9,099 bases of DNA from Solirubrobacteraceae bacterium (GCA_030149625.1 JASLHP010000122.1:1-9099), one strand, 5' to 3'; counted from the stretch's first letter, positions 1 to 6,302 are shown. Notes: generated from the letters alone by a model not told the origin. Made by a program: numbers and translations.

Positions 1-195
1 CTCGTAGGAGCTCTGATCGCCCCAGCGCAGGAACGGTTGCGAGAGGCCCGCTTCGTTGCAGGCGCCGGACTCGACGAGCGCCGCGCGCGCCGGCGCCGCC
101 GAGCACAGGGCGCCGAGCGCGCAGGCAATAGCGAGCGCGACGCCGAGGATCCAACGTGTAGGGGATGTGGCAACTGCAGGGGATGAAGGGAACAC
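1..195 (-). CDS. Secreted protein, N-terminal 65 residues (gene runs off left edge)
   Basis: Reading the minus strand from a GTG at 195-193 gives an open frame of exactly 65 codons to the window edge. Residues 1-38 form a classical Sec signal peptide: a short N-region ending at Arg14, a hydrophobic core at about 15-32, and an Ala-Arg-Ala cleavage site at 36-38. No lipobox is present, because Cys31 follows Leu. The mature part begins with ALVESGACNEAGLSQPFLRW and then GDQSSYE. This resembles the start of a family of exported proteins of unknown function that I recall as common in Solirubrobacterales; that is recollection, not a search. The start is supported by a GGAGG five bases upstream. The 5' leader carries a c-di-GMP-I riboswitch, so expression probably follows intracellular c-di-GMP. 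A surface or extracellular role is inferred from the export signal only. Confidence 0.8.
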   Translation of the reverse strand, partial: MFPSSPAVATSPTRWILGVALAIACALGALCSAAPARAALVESGACNEAGLSQPFLRWGDQSSYE

Positions 196-200
196 GAGCG

Positions 201-205
201 CCTCC
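201..205 (-). promoter_or_regulatory. Ribosome binding site of the secreted-protein gene
   Basis: GGAGG on the minus strand lies five bases (CGCTC) before the GTG at 195. It fixes the start of the exported protein. It can also pair as GGAGGC (205-200) with GCCGCC (222-217), five of six base pairs across an 11-nt loop, so the riboswitch could mask it. Confidence 0.75.
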
Positions 206-211
206 GTACGT

Positions 212-292
212 GAGCTGGCGGCTGAGCTATCTCGCGTGCGAGACCCCTGGCTTTGCGTCCCCACCTCGCGGTGGGTTTGCCCTTTTCAGTCC
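212..292 (-). promoter_or_regulatory. c-di-GMP-I (GEMM-I) riboswitch
   Basis: The minus-strand RNA shows the class I architecture. GGGCAAA is followed by a perfect six-base-pair hairpin, CCCACC/GGTGGG (275-270 with 265-260), capped by the GNRA tetraloop GCGA. Then comes the diagnostic GACGCAAAGCC (259-249). A second hairpin, TCTCG/CGAGA with loop CACG (243-230), follows. A closing P1 can form from GACTG (291-287) and CAGcTC (217-212), with one bulged base as in Vc2; GGaCTGA with TCAGCC (225-220) is an alternative. By alignment with the V. cholerae Vc2 aptamer, A18, G20 and A47 correspond to minus-strand bases at 283 (A), 281 (G) and 254 (A). A G at position 20 fits c-di-GMP rather than the A20 seen in cGAMP-preferring GEMM-Ib RNAs. 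It lies directly before the SD of the secreted-protein gene. Confidence 0.9.
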
Positions 293-294
293 TG

Positions 295-323
295 GTTATC
301 CGATCTGGCGCCAGCATCGGACA
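295..323 (-). promoter_or_regulatory. Possible promoter of the riboswitch transcript
   Basis: GATAAC at 300-295 (minus) matches a -10 element moderately. It would place the transcription start at about 291-290, exactly at the 5' base of riboswitch helix P1, which is the main support. The -35 position (about 323-318, TGTCCG) is weak. The spacer is filled by a palindrome, which suggests activator or repressor control. A start site has not been shown. Confidence 0.35.
299..321. repeat. Near-perfect 22-base palindrome with one bulged base (candidate operator)
   Basis: TCCGATCTGGC at 299-309 is the reverse complement of 310-321 if the single extra C at 315 is skipped, giving 11 matching base pairs. 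The uninterrupted core CTGGCGCCAG is at 305-314. It lies between the divergent riboswitch/secreted-protein gene and the HD-GYP gene. It overlaps the predicted -10/-35 spacer of the former, as expected for a transcription-factor site. No regulator for it is identified in the window. Confidence 0.5.
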
Positions 324-504
324 CGGCGAGCACGAGAGCAAGCGATGCGGACGCTTGTTCGAGCGGACACCGATCTGAACAGCACAAAATTCCAATAAAC
401 AGATCTTATGCGCGAAATCACGGGTCGCCGCCGGCATCGGGCGCGAACATCGCCACGAAAACCTTGTGTTAGCCAAATTCGTGTCGATGACACACGAGAA
501 GCGT
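322..504. other. Intergenic leader of the HD-GYP gene
   Basis: I see no convincing gene or second riboswitch here. An A/T-rich island at about 385-410 stands out from the GC-rich surroundings and is the likeliest place for the HD-GYP promoter, but no clean -35/-10 pair can be assigned. Open frames through this stretch have unnatural composition and conflict with the riboswitch on the other strand. Confidence 0.4.
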
Positions 505-1866
505 ATGTCTGCCCATGCCCTCACCGACTCGGAGCGGTTGCGCGCCTCGTTCGCGGGGCGCGAGCAGCGCATGGTCGATGCCGAGCTGCGCTCAGCGCTC
601 ATCGTAGGCTCCGGCTTCCTGATCGCGGCCGCCTCTCTGGCGCTGCTCGCCGGCGAGCAGCAGCGAGTCTCCGTGCCCGTGGCGATGCTGTACGTGCTCG
701 GCTTCGCCGCCGCGAGCAAGGTCCGCTTCGAGCTCGGCTCGGCATTCACGGTGCCGACGCAGGCGGTGTTCGTGCCGATGCTGTTCGCACTGCCAGCCGC
801 GCTCGCGCCGTTGCTCGTGGCGCTCTCGCTCGCCGTCGCGATGCTGCCGTCGATCCTCGCGCGCCGCGCGCCGCTCAGCCGCATCCTCGCCGTGCCCGCC
901 AACAGCTGGTTCGCCGTTGGACCCGCGCTCGTGCTGGTGCTCGCGCATGACCACAGTCCGGACGGTCGTTGGGACGTGCTGGCCGTCGCGCTGCTTGCGC
1001 AGTGCACGTGCGACATCTGCGCAAGCGCGTTGTGGGAGCGGGTACGCGGCGGACTGACGATCTCGCAGCTGGCGAGCGAGATGCGCGACGTGTACCTGAT
1101 CGATCTGACGCTCGCACCGCTCGGGCTGCTCGTGGCGCTCGCGGCAACCGAGCGCGCATGGGTCCTCGCGCTGATTGCGCCACTGTTCGGCGTGCTCAGA
1201 TGGTTCTCGAAAGAGCGGCGCGCGCGCCTGGAGCAGTTGATCGAGCTGAACGACGCCTACCGCGGCACTGCGCTACTGCTGGGCGACGTCGTCGAGGCCG
1301 ACGACACCTACACCGGCGAGCATTGCAAGGACGTAGTACACGTGGCGCTCGAGGTCGCGCGTGAGCTGGGGCTGAACGTCGAACAGCAGCGCATGGTCGA
1401 GTTCGGAGCGCTGCTGCACGACATCGGCAAGATCGCGGTGCCGAAGGAGATCGTCAACAAGCCCGGCGCGCTCGACCCAGACGAGTGGGAGATCATCAAG
1501 ACTCACACCGTCGAGGGTCAGAGGATGCTCGAGCGCGTCGGCGGCTTCATGGGCCGTGTCGGGCTGATCGTTCGCTGTCACCACGAGCGCTGGGACGGCG
1601 CTGGCTACCCCGATGGCCTACATGGAGCGCAGATCCCGCTGGAGGCACGGATCATCTCGTGCTGCGACGCGTTCAACGCGATGACCACCGATCGCCCTTA
1701 CCGCCGCGCGATGCCGAACAGCGCTGCCCTCGGCGAGCTCGCCCAGCACGCCGGCTCGCAGTTCGACCCGCAGATCGTCACGGCCTTGACGAGCGTTGTG
1801 AGTCGCCCCTCCAGCACCCGCTCAGCGCGCACGAGCTTCGCGACTAGCCCTGTATTGACTTCATAG
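505..1866 (+). CDS. Membrane-anchored HD-GYP c-di-GMP phosphodiesterase
   Basis: The protein has 453 residues from the chosen ATG. Residues about 28-235 hold seven or eight hydrophobic segments, an integral-membrane sensor-like region I cannot name. The C-terminal part (about 255-435) is an HD-GYP domain, which hydrolyses c-di-GMP to pGpG or GMP in the cytoplasm. Visible residues are Glu264 and His273 (EADDTYTGEH), the HD pair His305-Asp306 (HDIGK), His334 (KTH), His359-His360, GYP at 367-369 (DGAGYPDGL), and Asp388 (DAFNAMTTDRPYR). All usual metal ligands are present, so it should be active. Start choice: ATG 505 has a weak GAGAAG just upstream, while in-frame GTG 466 and ATG 487 have no SD, so up to 13 extra residues are possible. 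It is followed after 102 bases by a GGDEF-EAL gene on the same strand. Confidence 0.9.
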   Translation: MSAHALTDSERLRASFAGREQRMVDAELRSALIVGSGFLIAAASLALLAGEQQRVSVPVAMLYVLGFAAASKVRFELGSAFTVPTQAVFVPMLFALPAALAPLLVALSLAVAMLPSILARRAPLSRILAVPANSWFAVGPALVLVLAHDHSPDGRWDVLAVALLAQCTCDICASALWERVRGGLTISQLASEMRDVYLIDLTLAPLGLLVALAATERAWVLALIAPLFGVLRWFSKERRARLEQLIELNDAYRGTALLLGDVVEADDTYTGEHCKDVVHVALEVARELGLNVEQQRMVEFGALLHDIGKIAVPKEIVNKPGALDPDEWEIIKTHTVEGQRMLERVGGFMGRVGLIVRCHHERWDGAGYPDGLHGAQIPLEARIISCCDAFNAMTTDRPYRRAMPNSAALGELAQHAGSQFDPQIVTALTSVVSRPSSTRSARTSFATSPVLTS

Positions 1867-1882
1867 TAATTAATCGTACACA
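1855..1882 (+). promoter_or_regulatory. Possible promoter before the GGDEF-EAL gene
   Basis: TTGACT (1855-1860) and TACACA (1877-1882) are separated by 16 bases in an unusually A/T-rich patch that begins inside the end of the HD-GYP gene. The -10 match is only partial. It would give the GGDEF-EAL gene its own transcription, though read-through from the HD-GYP gene is equally possible because no terminator hairpin is evident between them. Confidence 0.3.
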
Positions 1883-1968
1883 GATCACATTGTTGTCTGC
1901 AGCAAACGCAAGCGGTCAATCCGCCAAGCGATAAAGAGCACACCACTCGCTGCCGATCCGGTCAACTA

Positions 1969-3786
1969 ATGCCGCACTCAAGACCCAACGCATCTTCCGA
2001 GCCGCTGTCTCGCCTCGGGCGAGCTCTCGGCGCGCGCACGGACGATGTCGTCGAGGCGATGCTGCGGCACACGAGAGAGTCGGGCTGCCAGCTCGACGCC
2101 AGCGTCGAGGAGCGCTTCGCACGCGTGGGGACGGTATCCACGATCGCGGTCGCACGCTGGATGTCGGGCGAGGGCGCGGAGGTCGCGCGCGAAGTCGGCC
2201 AGGAGGCGTGGCAGATATTCGGTCAGCTCGCCTCCCAGCGAGCAGCACCGCTGAACGAGGTCACGAAGCGCTGTCTGCGCTGGTGTGACGCCGCGCGCGA
2301 GGTCGTGAGCGAGTGCGCGCGTGAGCTCGCGTTGGAGCACGCCGTGCTCGACGAGGCTCTCGCGATGCTGCAGCGAAGCCTCAACGTCACGCTCGTGCGC
2401 ATGTGCGAGTCCTTCGAGTCCGAGCGTCAGTCCGCCGACAAGGAGCTCGAGCACCGCCAGCGCGAGCTCGCGTTCCTCGCGACCCACGATGCGCTGACGG
2501 GCTTGCCCAACCGTACGCTGATCCTGGACCGCGTCGAGCAGCTGATGATGCGTGCGCGCCGTGAGAAGACGCCACTCGCCGCCCTGTTCATCGACCTCGA
2601 CAACTTCAAGGCGATCAACGACTCGCTCGGCCATGCCTGCGGCGACGAGTTGCTGCAGGCCGTGGCAGCGAGGTTGACGGGGGTCGTGCGCGAGAGCGAC
2701 GCGGTTGGGCGCCTTGGGGGGGACGAGTTCGTGGTGATCGCCAGCGAGCTGTCGTTCACGTCTGGACCCGAGCTGATCGCCGAGCGCCTGCTGGAAGCCC
2801 TCGACCAGCCGTTCAGACTCGCCGGTCGCGACCAGACCTGTCTGAAGCTGACGGCCAGCATTGGCATTGCCGCTGGCGACAGGGAAGCAGCCGACGAACT
2901 GCTGCGCGACGCCGACGTCGCGATGTACCAAGCGAAGTGGGACGGACGCCACCGCTACGTGATGTTCGAAGCCGGCATGCAGACGGCGGTCCAGTCGCGC
3001 ATGGAACTCGAGATGGACCTGCGCGTCGCGCTCGAGAATGATGAGTTCTATCTCGTCTACCAGCCCACGTTCAGCCTGCACGACATGGCGCCGACGGGTA
3101 TGGAGGCCCTGATTCGCTGGCGCAATGCGACGCGGGGCACGGTGCAGCCCAACGACTTCATCCCGCTGCTCGAGGAGACCGGGCTGATCGTCGAGATCGG
3201 CAGATGGGTGCTGCGCGAGGCATGCACGCAGGGCATTCGCTGGCGCGAGGCGGGTTATCCGATTGGTGTCGCCGTCAACGTGTCCGCCCGCCAGCTCGAC
3301 ACCGACGAGTTCGTCGCAGACGTCGAAAGCACGCTCCGCGAGACCGGCCTCGAGCCAGAGATGCTGACGATCGAGATCACCGAGTCGGCGCTGATGCGCG
3401 ACGTCCAGCAGACCGCCGCACGTCTGGCGACGGTCAAGCAGTTGGGTGTGCGCGTGGCGATCGACGATTTCGGAACTGGATACTCCTCGATGGCGAGCCT
3501 GCAGCAGCTGTCGGTCGACGCCCTGAAGATCGATCGCTCGTTCATCACCCAGATGACCCACAACAAGGAGGGTGAGACGATCATCCGCACGTTGGTACAG
3601 CTCGGCAAGGCGCTCTCGATCGAGACGCTGGCGGAGGGCATCGAGCAGACCCACGAGCTGAGCCTGTTGCAGGGCCAGCGCTGCGATAGCGGCCAGGGCT
3701 TCCTGTTCGCGCGACCGCTCGAGCAGGCCGACACAGCCGCGTTCCTCAGCAAATGGCCCGCCGAGAGGACGCTCGCCGCGGGTTGA
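1969..3786 (+). CDS. GGDEF-EAL bifunctional c-di-GMP synthase/phosphodiesterase
   Basis: The protein has 605 residues and no membrane segment, so it is cytoplasmic. Residues about 25-165 form an all-helical N-terminal domain resembling RsbR/PucR-type helical sensor regions (tentative), running into a short coiled linker. The GGDEF domain (about 168-335) has the intact motif GGDEF at 250-254, preceded five residues earlier by RESD at 241-244, the RxxD product-inhibition I-site. The EAL domain (about 345-595) has Glu379-Ala-Leu (MEALIRW), NVSARQL at 437-443, EITES at 469-473, DDFGTGYSS at 499-507, Lys520 (KIDRSF), AEGIE at 555-559 and QGFLFARPL. Both active sites look complete, so it may either make or break c-di-GMP; sequence cannot show which dominates. 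The start at ATG 1969 has no good SD. It sits directly after the HD-GYP gene and close to a c-di-GMP riboswitch. Confidence 0.93.
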   Translation: MPHSRPNASSEPLSRLGRALGARTDDVVEAMLRHTRESGCQLDASVEERFARVGTVSTIAVARWMSGEGAEVAREVGQEAWQIFGQLASQRAAPLNEVTKRCLRWCDAAREVVSECARELALEHAVLDEALAMLQRSLNVTLVRMCESFESERQSADKELEHRQRELAFLATHDALTGLPNRTLILDRVEQLMMRARREKTPLAALFIDLDNFKAINDSLGHACGDELLQAVAARLTGVVRESDAVGRLGGDEFVVIASELSFTSGPELIAERLLEALDQPFRLAGRDQTCLKLTASIGIAAGDREAADELLRDADVAMYQAKWDGRHRYVMFEAGMQTAVQSRMELEMDLRVALENDEFYLVYQPTFSLHDMAPTGMEALIRWRNATRGTVQPNDFIPLLEETGLIVEIGRWVLREACTQGIRWREAGYPIGVAVNVSARQLDTDEFVADVESTLRETGLEPEMLTIEITESALMRDVQQTAARLATVKQLGVRVAIDDFGTGYSSMASLQQLSVDALKIDRSFITQMTHNKEGETIIRTLVQLGKALSIETLAEGIEQTHELSLLQGQRCDSGQGFLFARPLEQADTAAFLSKWPAERTLAAG

Positions 3787-3828
3787 CGCGCGCTCCCGGG
3801 CACCGGAGCCGACAGCGCTCGGCGCGCG
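3787..3828. terminator. Possible bidirectional terminator hairpin between convergent genes
   Basis: CGCGCGC (3787-3793), immediately after the GGDEF-EAL stop, pairs with GCGCGCG (3822-3828), just before the stop of the convergent GntR gene, around a 28-base interior. There is no T tract on either strand. The position suits a shared terminator, but alternating CG runs pair easily by chance in this genome. Confidence 0.3.
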
Positions 3829-3830
3829 AC

Positions 3831-4175
3831 TCAGCTGAGGCTCTGGATGATCTGTATCAACTCGTCGCGCCGATAGCCCTGCTGACCCGCAAAGCGCACG
3901 AGCTCGCGCGCACGGGCGACGACGGCGCCGCGCGCAGGCGTACCGGCGACGCGAATCCCGCGGCCGCGGCGGAACTCGAGCAAGCCTTCCTCGCGCAGCA
4001 CGCGCATCGCGCGTAGCACCGTGTTTGCGTTCACCTGCATGACCGCCGCGAGGTCGCGCGCCGGCGGCAGGCGCTCGCCCGCCCGCGCCTCGCCTTCGGC
4101 GATCGCGCGGCGGATCTGCGCCGCGACCTGGTCGTGCAGAGGCATGGGGTCGCGGCGATCGATCGCGGCAAGCAT
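3831..4175 (-). CDS. GntR-family transcriptional regulator, YtrA subfamily
   Basis: The protein has 114 residues from ATG 4175. The N-terminal winged helix-turn-helix is typical of GntR: PLHDQVAAQIRRAIAEGEA (12-30), then GERLPPARDLAAVMQVNANT (33-52), and the wing LEFRRGRGIRV (66-76). The short C-terminal tail (about 85-114, ending RDELIQIIQSLS) holds two helices and no large effector domain, which is the YtrA pattern; these proteins are usually repressors. A longer upstream open frame exists, but its extra 99 residues lack protein character and this ATG matches the family start. No clear SD is seen; TAGTTT ten bases before the ATG could be a -10 for a very short leader. YtrA regulators usually sit beside ABC-transporter genes, and none is present here. 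A nested palindrome 69 bases upstream may be its own operator. Confidence 0.88.
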   Translation of the reverse strand: MLAAIDRRDPMPLHDQVAAQIRRAIAEGEARAGERLPPARDLAAVMQVNANTVLRAMRVLREEGLLEFRRGRGIRVAGTPARGAVVARARELVRFAGQQGYRRDELIQIIQSLS

Positions 4176-4243
4176 CGTGCCAGTCAAACTAGCACCATGG
4201 TAGCGAGTCGGCCCAGCCGTCGGCATCGCCACAGACGCCTGCC

Positions 4244-4259
4244 GACAATTGTCTGACAG
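4244..4259. promoter_or_regulatory. Nested palindromes, candidate GntR operator
   Basis: GACAATTGTC (4244-4253) is a perfect 10-base palindrome. It overlaps TTGTCTGACAG (4249-4259), itself an almost perfect inverted repeat with one central base. The second resembles the TNGTNNNACNA pattern known for some GntR-family sites, apart from the last base. It lies in the leader of the GntR gene, so autoregulation is a reasonable inference. Confidence 0.4.
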
Positions 4260-4282
4260 CTGACGTATCGTTGCGCCCGCCG

Positions 4283-4319
4283 TGCGAGGCTCCCAATGAG
4301 TAGGGGCAGCACCCTCGCA
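4283..4319. other. Hairpin 1 in the GntR-helicase intergenic region
   Basis: TGCGAGG (4283-4289) pairs perfectly with CCTCGCA (4313-4319). A smaller inner TCCC/GGGG helix can stack inside (4291-4294 with 4303-4306). It is part of an intergenic stretch of about 310 bases (4176-4484) with no gene I can support. Function unknown. Confidence 0.4.
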
Positions 4320-4329
4320 TGGCGGGCGT

Positions 4330-4360
4330 GAGGACCCGGAGCTCGTCGAACCGGGTCCTC
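4330..4360. other. Hairpin 2, perfect 10-base-pair inverted repeat
   Basis: GAGGACCCGG (4330-4339) and CCGGGTCCTC (4351-4360) are exact reverse complements around an 11-base loop. No T tract follows on either strand and no gene ends here, so it is not an obvious terminator. It lies ten bases from hairpin 1. Both could belong to a leader of the GntR gene (minus) or of the helicase gene (plus), or to a small RNA. Confidence 0.5.
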
Positions 4361-4484
4361 GTCGCCTTCTCGGAGCGCACCGATCCCCGCGCAGCACGTC
4401 CAGCCGCACGCCGCTCGAGCCGCTCCAGCGACGCACGGATCCGCTCAACGGGGCGGCGTAAGAAGCGCGCACGTCGATCCGTCC

Positions 4485-6128
4485 GTGCCGTGCCGCAGGA
4501 TGCCGGGCTCTTTGCCGAGCTCCTCCCTGACATCAACGCGCTCCTCGCTGCGAGCATGGCAACGCAGCGCCCTCGAACGCCTCGGCGACTGGCGGGAGGG
4601 GTCGTTCCTGATCTCGGCGGCACCTGGGGCAGGCAAGACGCGTCCGGCGCTCGAGCATGCCCGAGACCTCCTCACGAGAGGAGTGGCGCGACGTGTGGTC
4701 GTGCTCTGCCCGACGACGCCGCTGACACGTCAGTGGGCGTCCGCGGCGGCCGCACTCGGCGTGCAGCTGCAACCAGACGCCCGCGGACCGAAGCCGCCGC
4801 GGGACTTCGATGGCGTCGCAGTCACCTACGCACGTGTGGCCAGCGATCCTGGCGGATGGGCGCAGGGCGCCACCGCCGACACCCTGATCATCGTCGACGA
4901 GGCTCATCACCTCGGCGAGGAGCTCACCTGGGGCACGAGCTTCCTGCGCGCATTCGCGGCGTCGCCGCGCTGGCTGCTGCTGTCGGGCACTCCGTTTCGC
5001 TCCGATTCGACGCCGATCCCGGGCGTCCGCTACGACCGTGAGGGGCTGGTGATCCCGGACGTCTCGTACACGTATGCGCAAGCAGTGGCGGATGGTGTCT
5101 GTCGCCCCGTCGCGTTTGTGACGTTCGACGGCTCGCTGTCTTGGCGCAGCGGCGAGGACGTGATCGAGTCCTCGTTCGAGACCGTTTTGAGCGCCCGCGA
5201 GGCAAGCCGCCGTTACCGCACGGCGATCTCGACCGCACTACCCGACGGACTGCCGCGCATCCTGCGCGAGGCCGATGCAAAGCTCCGTGCGCTGCGCATC
5301 GAAGGCCACCGCGACGCAGGCGGGCTCGCGGTCGCGTCGGACGCCACCCACGCGCGCCGCATCGCCAAGCTGTTGCACGAGGCCACGGGACGCTCGCCGC
5401 TGGTCGTGCTCCACACCGAGGCTGGCGCCGCGCGTAAGCTCGCCAACTTCCGCGGCTCGGCCGATCCGTGGATTGTCGCCGTCAACATGGTGTCCGAGGG
5501 AGTGGACATCCCGCGACTGCGGGTCGGCGTGTACGCGACGGCGGCAAAGACGCCCCTGATCTTCCGCCAGATCGTGGGTCGCTTCGTGCGTACCATTCCT
5601 GGTAGGCACGCAGAGCCGAGCTGGCTGTATCTGCCGGCCGAGCAGGCGTTGCGCGGCCACGCCTCGGCGATCGAAACCGAGCTGCGCCACATGCTGCGGC
5701 GCGACGAGCCGGACGCCGGCCTGGACGAGCCGCCGCGGCGGCCCGCGAGCGAGCCCTCACCGACCGCCGAGTTCGTACCGCTGAACGCTGAGTTCGCAGC
5801 GCAGATGACGCTCTTTGGAGCTCCGCAGCCGGTCGCCGAGCTCGCCGGGCAGCCGCCATCTCAGACCAAGACGCTGGATCCCGAGATCGTCCCCGTCGCC
5901 GCGTTCGAGCGCCGCTCGGGGCTGCGTCAGGAACGCAGCCGTCTGGTCGCGGAACTGCATCGTCGCGACGGGCGCAGCCACCGCGAGATCAACGCCTGGG
6001 TGAACCGCGCCGTCGGACTCGAACGCGTGGAGGCCGCCAGCATCCAGCAGCTCGAGCGCTCGATCGAGACGCTTACGCAAGAGCTGCTGCGCGGCAGCCG
6101 AGCCAGAAACACGGCGGCACGCGGCTGA
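4485..6128 (+). CDS. SF2 DEAD/DEAH-box helicase
   Basis: The protein has 547 residues and is an ATP-dependent nucleic-acid helicase or translocase, presumably cytoplasmic. Motifs in order are a Q-like LRAWQ at 22-26, Walker A AAPGAGKT at 45-52, motif Ia CPTTPLTRQW, Walker B DEAH at 138-141, motif III SGTPFRSD at 167-174, motif V VNMVSEGVDIPRL at 333-345, and motif VI QIVGRFVR at 362-369 with the arginine finger. A Pro-rich linker (about 405-470) leads to a charged helical C-terminal domain (about 473-536, including GRSHREINAWVNR). I recall this layout from uncharacterised actinobacterial helicases. A repair or recombination role is only inferred. The start is uncertain: GTG 4485 and ATG 4500 are in frame and neither has an SD. 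The first 20 residues are Ser/Arg-rich, and an alternative frame over 4480-4560 looks equally protein-like. Confidence 0.9.
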   Translation: MPCRRMPGSLPSSSLTSTRSSLRAWQRSALERLGDWREGSFLISAAPGAGKTRPALEHARDLLTRGVARRVVVLCPTTPLTRQWASAAAALGVQLQPDARGPKPPRDFDGVAVTYARVASDPGGWAQGATADTLIIVDEAHHLGEELTWGTSFLRAFAASPRWLLLSGTPFRSDSTPIPGVRYDREGLVIPDVSYTYAQAVADGVCRPVAFVTFDGSLSWRSGEDVIESSFETVLSAREASRRYRTAISTALPDGLPRILREADAKLRALRIEGHRDAGGLAVASDATHARRIAKLLHEATGRSPLVVLHTEAGAARKLANFRGSADPWIVAVNMVSEGVDIPRLRVGVYATAAKTPLIFRQIVGRFVRTIPGRHAEPSWLYLPAEQALRGHASAIETELRHMLRRDEPDAGLDEPPRRPASEPSPTAEFVPLNAEFAAQMTLFGAPQPVAELAGQPPSQTKTLDPEIVPVAAFERRSGLRQERSRLVAELHRRDGRSHREINAWVNRAVGLERVEAASIQQLERSIETLTQELLRGSRARNTAARG

Positions 6129-6132
6129 GCGC

Positions 6133-6156
6133 GCGACCGCGCAGCCGTGCGGTCGC
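6133..6156 (+). terminator. Terminator-like hairpin after the helicase gene
   Basis: Four bases after the helicase stop, GCGACCGCGC (6133-6142) pairs with GTGCGGTCGC (6147-6156), ten base pairs including one G-T, around the loop AGCC. Only TTCGTC follows, so the T tract is weak, as is common in GC-rich actinobacteria. The position and strength support transcription termination. Confidence 0.6.
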
Positions 6157-6296
6157 TTCGTCAGCCCCACGAATGACGCGTACGCGGCGACTTCTTCATC
6201 GATCGATCCATAGCTGGACACGGTTCCCTTCATCGGAATACCGGATGATTGCTTGTCCCTTGATTCGCGATCTAGACGCTCCTTCCAATAGTTCGC

Positions 6297-6302
6297 TAGA
6301 TA
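6297..6302 (+). promoter_or_regulatory. Possible -10 element for a leaderless trpB-like transcript
   Basis: TAGATA ends six bases before the ATG at 6309, and no SD is present. In actinobacteria a -10 hexamer at this distance often marks a leaderless mRNA starting at the ATG itself. No good -35 is seen 17 bases upstream, so this is tentative. Confidence 0.3.

Noticed and set aside
56..472. Plus-strand 138-codon open frame across the riboswitch region
   Set aside because: It is antisense to the signal peptide and the riboswitch, starts without an SD, and has no protein-like character.
408..950. Arg/Ala-rich open frame overlapping the HD-GYP N-terminus
   Set aside because: Its composition is typical of an out-of-frame reading of a high-GC gene; the membrane segments of the HD-GYP frame are the real signal.
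1867..1968. Second GEMM riboswitch before the GGDEF-EAL gene
   Set aside because: GCAAACGCAAGC looks vaguely similar, but no GACGCAAAGCC junction and no GNRA-capped hairpin are present.
1978..3654. Long 558-codon open frame on the minus strand opposite the GGDEF-EAL gene
   Set aside because: It is a GC-rich shadow: the plus strand encodes complete GGDEF and EAL motifs over the same bases, and the minus product has no recognisable domain.
4176..4472. Extended N-terminus of the GntR regulator (99 extra residues)
   Set aside because: The added sequence crosses palindromes and hairpins and lacks protein character; the family begins at the MLAAIDRRDP start.
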